NCBI RefSeq assembly: GCF_016134045.1
Contig: NZ_CP065915.1
Span: 434,001-498,000 of the forward strand
DNA from: Pelagovum pacificum
Lineage (GTDB): Bacteria > Pseudomonadota > Alphaproteobacteria > Rhodobacterales > Rhodobacteraceae
Direction of reading: 5' to 3'
DNA: 64,000 nt
Shown: one piece after another, positions 58,865 through 64,000 of the stretch
Position numbering within the stretch: the first letter of the stretch is position 1
Layout of the letters: every line of letters begins with the position of its first letter
Translations under genes and position numbers: made by a program
The notes under the pieces: model-generated
Told to the model about the DNA's origin: nothing
The model's database searches: none
The model's input: only the letters and a program-made list of their open reading frames with translations

Positions 58865-59665
58865 TCACTCGCTGGCGGGGAGCTTCTCGGGCTGGGGCAT
58901 GCCGATGATGTGGTAGCCGCCGTCGACATGGACGATCTCGCCCGTGGTGGAGGACCCGGCATCGGAGCAGAGCCACACCGCCGTGCCGCCGACCGCCGAG
59001 AGCGTGGCGTTGTGGCGCAGCGGAGAGTTCGTCTCCGCATGTTTGAAGGTCCGGCGCGCGCCGCCGACGGCAGCCCCGGCGAGCGTCTTCATCGGACCCG
59101 GCGAAATCGCGTTGACCCGGATCCCCTGCGGGCCGAGGTCGTTGGCGAGGTAGCGGGTCGCGCTTTCCAGGGCGGCCTTGGCCACACCCATCACGTTGTA
59201 GAACGGGATCACCTTCTGGCTGCCCTGGTAGGTCATCGTCAGGACCGTGCCGCCTTCGGGCATCAGGTCCGCCGCGCGGCGCGCGACGTCGATGAAGCTG
59301 TAGCAGGAGATGTTGAGCGAGTTCAGGAAGTTCGCCCGCGTCGTGTCGCTGAACCGGCCCTGGATCTCGGCCCGGTCGGAATAGGCGATGGCGTGGACGA
59401 GGAAGTCGACCGAGCCCCACTGTTCCTTGAGCGAGGCGAAGGCGGCATCCATCGAGGCATCGTCGGTGACGTCGGCCTCCAGCATGATGTCGCAGCCGAT
59501 CCCTTCGACGAGGGGTTTGACGCGCTTCAGGAGCTGCTCGCCCTGGTAGGTGAAGGCGAGGTCGGCCCCGGCCTCCCGCAGGGCGGAGGCGATGCCCCAT
59601 GCGATGGATCGTTCGTTGGCGACGCCCATGATCAGGCCGCGTTTGCCCTGCATAGAAATCGTCAT
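58865..59665 (-). CDS. fabI: Enoyl-[acyl-carrier-protein] reductase (NADH)
   Basis: A 266-residue short-chain dehydrogenase-like reductase: GKRGLIMGVANERSIAWGIA (NAD site), and the catalytic Tyr and Lys in PFYNVMGVAKAALES (Y-x6-K). It reduces the trans-2-enoyl-ACP double bond in each cycle of type II fatty acid synthesis. It is last in the fabA-fabB-fabI operon, 4 bp after fabB. It is the class inhibited by triclosan. Confidence 0.95.
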   Translation of the reverse strand: MTISMQGKRGLIMGVANERSIAWGIASALREAGADLAFTYQGEQLLKRVKPLVEGIGCDIMLEADVTDDASMDAAFASLKEQWGSVDFLVHAIAYSDRAEIQGRFSDTTRANFLNSLNISCYSFIDVARRAADLMPEGGTVLTMTYQGSQKVIPFYNVMGVAKAALESATRYLANDLGPQGIRVNAISPGPMKTLAGAAVGGARRTFKHAETNSPLRHNATLSAVGGTAVWLCSDAGSSTTGEIVHVDGGYHIIGMPQPEKLPASE

Positions 59666-59669
59666 CGCG

Positions 59670-60899
59670 TCAGTCCCTTATCTTCGAGAGCAGCATCGAG
59701 CCGTTGGTGCCGCCGAAGCCGAAACTGTTGGTCATCAGCGTGTCGTGGCCGGCGTTCTCGACCAGCGAAGTCGCGATCTCCGCCGGGGCGAGCGCGGGGT
59801 CCAGCGTCTCGACGTTGATCGAGGGGGCGATGAAATCGCCCTGCAGCATCAGCAGGCAATAGATCGCCTCCTGCGCGCCGGTCGCGCCCTGGCTGTGGCC
59901 GGTCATCGACTTGGTGGAGCTGATCGGGGGCGTCGTGCCCTCGCCGAACACGCGGCGGACGGCCTCGACTTCGCCCACGTCGCCGACGGGGGTCGAGGTG
60001 CCGTGGGCGTTGATGTAGCTGACCTTGCGATCCTCGGGGAGCGTCTGCAGGGCGAGTTGCATCGCGCGCTCGCCGCCCTCGCCGGACGGCGCGACCATGT
60101 CGTGCCCGTCGGAGGTCGCGGCGAAGCCGGTGACTTCGGCGTAGATCTTCGCGCCGCGCGCCTTGGCGTGCTCGTAGTCTTCCAGCACGACCATGCCGCC
60201 GCCGCCGGCGATGACGAAACCGTCCCGGTCTGCGTCGAACGCGCGCGAGGCCTTCGTCGGCTGATCGTTGTACTTGGAGGACATCGCGCCCATCGCGTCG
60301 AACAGGCAGGAGAGCGTCCAGTCGAGCTCTTCTCCGCCGCCGGCGAACATGACGTCCTGCTTGCCCATCATGATCTGCTCCGCGGCGGAGCCGATGCAGT
60401 GCAGCGAGGTCGAGCAGGCCGAGGTGATCGAGTAGTTGATCCCCTTGATCCGGAACGCGGTGCTGAGGTTCGCGGAGATCGTCGAGCTCATGCATTTCGG
60501 CACGGCGAACGGGCCGATCCGCTTGGGCGACCCTTTCTCGAGCACGGTCTGGTGCGCGGTGAACATCGCCGAGGTCGACGGCCCGCCGGAGCCGGCGATC
60601 AGGCCGGTGCGCGGGTTCACGATCTCGGACTCCTCGAGGCCGGCATCCGCGATCGCCTGGGTCATGGCGATGTGCGCGTAGGCCGCGCCCGGTCCCATGA
60701 AGCGCAGGGCGCGTTTGTCGACATGCTCGCTGACGTCGATCTTCAGGGTCCCGGCGATCTGGCTCCGGAAGCCTTTCTCCGTCATTTCTGGGACGGCTTC
60801 GATACCGGACTTGCCCGCCCGGAGGGCGGCGTCCACTTCGGTGGCATTATTCCCGATCGGCGAGACGATACCCAACCCGGTGACGACGACGCGACGCAT
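59670..60899 (-). CDS. fabB: 3-oxoacyl-[acyl-carrier-protein] synthase I
   Basis: A 409-residue condensing enzyme. It starts [25 protein letters not shown], the active Cys is in [12 protein letters not shown], and the two His are in [11 protein letters not shown] and [15 protein letters not shown]. It is needed for elongation of unsaturated acyl chains made by FabA. AAGGAG 7 bp before 60899 selects this ATG over a longer start at 60914. Confidence 0.95.
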   Translation of the reverse strand: MRRVVVTGLGIVSPIGNNATEVDAALRAGKSGIEAVPEMTEKGFRSQIAGTLKIDVSEHVDKRALRFMGPGAAYAHIAMTQAIADAGLEESEIVNPRTGLIAGSGGPSTSAMFTAHQTVLEKGSPKRIGPFAVPKCMSSTISANLSTAFRIKGINYSITSACSTSLHCIGSAAEQIMMGKQDVMFAGGGEELDWTLSCLFDAMGAMSSKYNDQPTKASRAFDADRDGFVIAGGGGMVVLEDYEHAKARGAKIYAEVTGFAATSDGHDMVAPSGEGGERAMQLALQTLPEDRKVSYINAHGTSTPVGDVGEVEAVRRVFGEGTTPPISSTKSMTGHSQGATGAQEAIYCLLMLQGDFIAPSINVETLDPALAPAEIATSLVENAGHDTLMTNSFGFGGTNGSMLLSKIRD

Positions 60900-61031
60900 G
60901 GAGTCTCCTTGCATGAGGCCGGCTCCCTGTTAACGACGCTGCGTCTCAGGAGCAAGGTGTCAGGGAATGTCGGTCCCAGTTCCGCGCGCCGCAACACGGG
61001 GTGCGGGGCCGGCAACAGGGTCGGGCGAGCG

Positions 61032-61541
61032 TCAGCTCTCCGACAGGGCGACCTTCATGTCCTTGACCTGATAGATCGTTTCGCCGTCCGCCTCGACGCG
61101 CCCGTCGGCGACGCCCATCGTCAGGCGACGGGTCTGAACGGCTTTCGTGAAGTCGACGTAGTAGGTCAGCATCTTGCGGTCCGGTCGCACCATTCCGGTC
61201 AGCTTCACCTCGCCGACACCGAGCGCGTAGCCACGCCCCTGCCAGCCGCGCCAGCCGAGGTTGAAGCCGGTGAGCTGCCACAGTCCGTCGAGGCCGAGGC
61301 AGCCCGGCATGATCGGATTGCCGGGGAAGTGACATTCGAAGAACCAAAGGTCGGGAGTGATGTCGAACTCGGCCACGACGTGGCCCTTGCCGTTCGGCCC
61401 ACCGTCGCCGGAGATGTCGGTGATCCGGTCCATCATCAGCATCGGCGGTTCGGGAAGCTGGGCGTTCCCCGGTCCGAAGAGCTCTCCCCGCGCGCATTTG
61501 AGCAGGTCGTCCTTGTCGAAACTGGTGGGGTAGTCGGCCAT
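61032..61541 (-). CDS. fabA: 3-hydroxydecanoyl-ACP dehydratase/isomerase
   Basis: A 169-residue hot-dog enzyme. The catalytic His is in [20 protein letters not shown] (about residue 70) and the Asp is the D in [12 protein letters not shown]. It dehydrates 3-hydroxyacyl-ACP and isomerises trans-2- to cis-3-decenoyl-ACP, the branch point to unsaturated fatty acids. It is first in the operon, divergent from irr, with 132 bp between it and fabB. Confidence 0.96.
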   Translation of the reverse strand: MADYPTSFDKDDLLKCARGELFGPGNAQLPEPPMLMMDRITDISGDGGPNGKGHVVAEFDITPDLWFFECHFPGNPIMPGCLGLDGLWQLTGFNLGWRGWQGRGYALGVGEVKLTGMVRPDRKMLTYYVDFTKAVQTRRLTMGVADGRVEADGETIYQVKDMKVALSES

Positions 61542-61717
61542 GCCGGCTCTGCTCCTCGGTGCTGCTGCGGGGCGTGTGGTTCCTGACGCAGCGCCTTATC
61601 ACCCGGGAGCGAAGCGTGGCAAGGGCGGCACTCGGGAGGCGCGGGACCCAACGACGCATTGAAATCCGGGGCACAAGCGCATTATCTTATGAGAAACGCT
61701 AAGGATTGGACGGACCA

Positions 61718-62131
61718 TTGGACCAGGTGACGGTACGCAGCGAGAATTGGCTTGCGGCAGCGGGGCTTCGACCGACGCGCCAGCGGCTGGCGCTTGCGTC
61801 ATTGCTGGTCGGTGACGGCCATGACCGTCACGTCACGGCCGAAAGCCTCTACGAGGCTGCGCAGCGAAGCGACGAGAAAGTGTCGCTCGCCACGGTCTAC
61901 AACACGCTCAAGGCCTTCTGCGAGGCGCATCTCCTGCGCGAGATCGTGGTCGACGGTTCCAAGAGCTACTTCGACACCAACATGACCGACCACCCGCACT
62001 TCTTCTGGGAAGACAGCGCGGAGCTGACCGATGCCCCGGCGGAAGAGCTGGAGATCGCGCGGCTCCCCGACGCGCCGAAGGGTGCGGAGATTTCCAAGGT
62101 CGATGTGGTGATCCGCCTGCGCCGCACCTGA
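61718..62131 (+). CDS. irr: Iron response regulator Irr (Fur family)
   Basis: A 137-residue Fur-family protein. The winged helix has GLRPTRQRLALASLLVGDGHDRHVTAESLYEAAQ and KVSLATVYNTLKAFCEAHLL. The MTDHPHFFWED segment is the His-rich site that in Irr binds haem. There is no N-terminal GCP haem-regulatory motif like that of Bradyrhizobium. In alphaproteobacteria Irr controls iron uptake, haem and Fe-S genes. The start is uncertain: TTG at 61718 or 61706, both without an ideal ribosome site. It is divergent from fabA. Confidence 0.88.
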   Translation: MDQVTVRSENWLAAAGLRPTRQRLALASLLVGDGHDRHVTAESLYEAAQRSDEKVSLATVYNTLKAFCEAHLLREIVVDGSKSYFDTNMTDHPHFFWEDSAELTDAPAEELEIARLPDAPKGAEISKVDVVIRLRRT

Positions 62132-62183
62132 GCGGGGCCCATGGCACTTGCCTGCACACCCGGCTTTGGCTAGGGCGCGGCGC

Positions 62184-62894
62184 ATGACCGATCAGCATCC
62201 CACTGGCGCACCCTGGCGCAACTTCTACGGACGGACCAAGGGCAAGGGCCTGCGGAAGTCGCAGGAGGTCTACCTCGACGAGGATCTCGGCAAGCTGTCG
62301 CCGGGCGATGTGACGTGGGACGCGAACCCCGAGCGCACGCCGCTCGACCTTTCAGGGCTGTTCGGCGACCGGGACGTCTGGCTGGAGATCGGGTTCGGCG
62401 GTGGCGAGCATCTCGTGCACCAGGCGGCGGCCAACCCGGACGTCGGGTTGATCGGCTGCGAACCCTACATCAACGGCGTGGCCATGCTGCTCGGCAAGAT
62501 TCGCGCGGCAGGGGTCGAGAACCTCCGGGTGCATCCGGGCGACGTGCGCGACATGTTCGACGTGCTGCCGGCGCAGAGCATCGCCAAGGCGTTCCTGCTC
62601 TATCCCGACCCCTGGCCGAAGGCGCGGCACCACCGCCGCCGCTTCGTGACGCCGGAACATCTGGAGCCGTTGGCAGAGGTGCTGAAGCCCGGCGCGGAGT
62701 TCCGCATCGCCACCGACATTCCCGATTACGTGCGACAGGCGCTCGAGCAGGTGCCGCGGTTCGGCTTCGAATGGCTGGCGGAAGAGGCGGACGACTGGCG
62801 CCACCCTTGGGACGACTGGCTGTCCACGCGCTACGAACAGAAGGCGCTCCGCGAGGGGCGCGTTCCGCATTACCTCACCTTCCGGCGTCTCTGA
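62184..62894 (+). CDS. trmB: tRNA (guanine-N7-)-methyltransferase
   Basis: A 236-residue class I methyltransferase. The SAM loop is WLEIGFGGGEHLVHQAA, the acidic end of beta 2 is in GLIGCEPYINGVAM, and the family signature is LYPDPWPKARHHRRRFV. It makes m7G46 in the variable loop of tRNA. The ATG at 62184 starts MTDQHPTGAPWRNFYGR and a longer frame upstream lacks support. Confidence 0.93.
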   Translation: MTDQHPTGAPWRNFYGRTKGKGLRKSQEVYLDEDLGKLSPGDVTWDANPERTPLDLSGLFGDRDVWLEIGFGGGEHLVHQAAANPDVGLIGCEPYINGVAMLLGKIRAAGVENLRVHPGDVRDMFDVLPAQSIAKAFLLYPDPWPKARHHRRRFVTPEHLEPLAEVLKPGAEFRIATDIPDYVRQALEQVPRFGFEWLAEEADDWRHPWDDWLSTRYEQKALREGRVPHYLTFRRL

Positions 62895-63000
62895 CGTCCG
62901 GGGGGCCTGTTGGTCGGTGCGGATTTCGGTCTAGGTTGCCGCCAGCACAGATCACTAACCCGGCAGGCGCCGGGATGCATGAATGACAAGGAGCCGCGCC

Positions 63001-64000
63001 ATGACACTTCCGACACTCGGCCTGTACGGTCTTGGAACGATGGGAAGCGCGCTGGCGCTGAACATCCTGGACAACGGCTACCCGCTGCATGTCTCCAACC
63101 GCTCCGCCAACGTGACGAAGGACTTCGTCACCGAGGCCGGCCCGCTCGCCGAAAAACTGACCTCCGCCGACAGCCTCGTCGAGATGGCGCAGGCGATGCC
63201 CGCCCCGCGCGCGATCATCCTGATGGTGCCCGCAGGCAAGCCGGTCGATGATTCCATCGAGCAGCTGATCCCGCACCTCGAACCCGGTGACGTGATCGTC
63301 GACGCAGGCAACGCCGACTTCAACGACACGCGCCGCCGGACGGGCGAGCTCGAGTCGCGCGGCCTCGCCTTCCTCGGCATGGGCGTGTCCGGCGGTGAGG
63401 AAGGGGCCCGCAACGGCCCCTCCATCATGGTCGGCGGCACCGACAGTGTCTGGCACGGCCTGAAAGAGGTGATCGACGCGATCGCCGCCAAGTTCGATGG
63501 CGCGCCCTGTGCCGCGCGCCTTGGTCCCGACGGCGCCGGCCACTTCGTGAAGACGGTCCACAACGGCATCGAGTATGCCGACATGGAGCTCATCGCCGAG
63601 GTCTACGGCCTGATGCGCTACGGCCGCGACATGGAGCCCGCCGCCATCGGCGAGGTGTTCGGCGGCTGGAACGAGGGTCGCCTGCAGAGCTACCTCGTGG
63701 AGATCACCGCCGAGGTGCTCGCCGCGAAGGACAGCAAGACGGGTGAGCCCGCCGTGGACGTCATCCTCGACCGCGCGGGCCAGAAGGGCACGGGCCGCTG
63801 GACCGTGATCGAAGCGCTACGCATGGGGCAGTCGGCGTCCGCGATCGAGGCCGCCGTCGGCGCGCGCAGCTGGTCCGCCGAGAAGGGCACGCGCAAGGCG
63901 GGTGCCGATATCCTCGGCTTTACCCGTGGCTCGGTCGACCTGACGAACGAGGATCTCGAAGCCGCTCTGCTGGCGGGCCGTGTCGTGGCCTACGCGCAGG
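63001..64000 (+). CDS. gnd: 6-phosphogluconate dehydrogenase, decarboxylating (3' end beyond right edge)
   Basis: The frame is open from the ATG at 63001 to the window edge, about 333 codons. The N-terminal NADP domain has LGLYGLGTMGSALALNILDNGYPLHVSNRSA, then the substrate loop GMGVSGGEEGARNGPSIMVGG, and the catalytic Lys and Asn in HFVKTVHNGIEYADMELIAEVY. It converts 6-phosphogluconate to ribulose 5-phosphate and CO2, making NADPH. The helical C-terminal domain continues off the window. CAAGGAGCC lies 7 bp before the start. Confidence 0.93.
   Translation, partial: MTLPTLGLYGLGTMGSALALNILDNGYPLHVSNRSANVTKDFVTEAGPLAEKLTSADSLVEMAQAMPAPRAIILMVPAGKPVDDSIEQLIPHLEPGDVIVDAGNADFNDTRRRTGELESRGLAFLGMGVSGGEEGARNGPSIMVGGTDSVWHGLKEVIDAIAAKFDGAPCAARLGPDGAGHFVKTVHNGIEYADMELIAEVYGLMRYGRDMEPAAIGEVFGGWNEGRLQSYLVEITAEVLAAKDSKTGEPAVDVILDRAGQKGTGRWTVIEALRMGQSASAIEAAVGARSWSAEKGTRKAGADILGFTRGSVDLTNEDLEAALLAGRVVAYAQ

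Overview
The window is a gene-dense, GC-rich piece of chromosome from an alphaproteobacterium, most likely a member of the Rhodobacteraceae (roseobacter group). The evidence is gene content and order: an F0 operon split from F1 (atpI-atpB-atpE-b'-b), an Irr-type Fur regulator divergent from fabA-fabB-fabI, a MoxR/DUF58/DUF4159 cluster, a GT14 branching glycosyltransferase with a long C-terminal extension, a Hint-domain protein, pca genes and glcDEF. I found no tRNA or rRNA gene, CRISPR array, insertion sequence, integrase or phage gene. Two genes run off the ends: a sulfotransferase on the left and 6-phosphogluconate dehydrogenase (gnd) on the right.

Layout. 1-7.7 kb (minus strand): one long operon reading ffh, six consecutive GNAT acetyltransferases joined by 4-bp start/stop overlaps, a chorismate mutase, rpsP, an EVE protein, rimM, a VOC protein and a sulfotransferase. 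7.7-10.8 kb: a membrane protein, a LysR regulator coupled to a DMT exporter, a 22-residue membrane peptide and an ArsR regulator. 10.8-13.6 kb: the F0 ATP synthase operon. 13.6-19.3 kb: a GntR/FCD regulator, an unknown exported protein, an OmpA-like lipoprotein, an AraC-MGMT fusion, nth and a PfkB sugar/adenosine kinase. 19.4-25 kb: a divergent sulfotransferase and GT14 pair, a HIT protein, a luciferase-like monooxygenase and small membrane proteins. 25-29 kb: glycolate oxidase glcDEF. 29-34.9 kb: an exported trypsin-like protease, a small heat-shock protein with what looks like a ROSE RNA thermometer, polA, a zinc-finger protein and an ABC ATPase. 34.9-35.3 kb: a 120-bp tandem repeat. 35.3-42.7 kb: two large membrane proteins, DUF58, MoxR and DUF1285. 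42.8-47.4 kb: hydroxypyruvate isomerase, a VOC/WYL pair, and an ECF sigma factor with a membrane VWA protein. 47.5-56 kb: an alcohol dehydrogenase, a pca cluster that lacks pcaHG, and a four-gene operon of exo/endonuclease-like, dehydratase, hydrolase and dehalogenase genes. 56-64 kb: FKBP, MFS, Hint protein, fabI-fabB-fabA, irr, trmB and gnd.

Most of this is core metabolism and housekeeping. The parts most worth following up are the six-GNAT array inside the SRP/ribosome operon, the ROSE-like leader of hsp20, a perfect operator-like palindrome over the glcD -10 box that resembles a site next to the FCD regulator 11 kb away, the pca cluster in which an alpha/beta hydrolase sits where pcaHG usually lies, and three families of intergenic repeats. 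All positions were read by eye; no database search was run.
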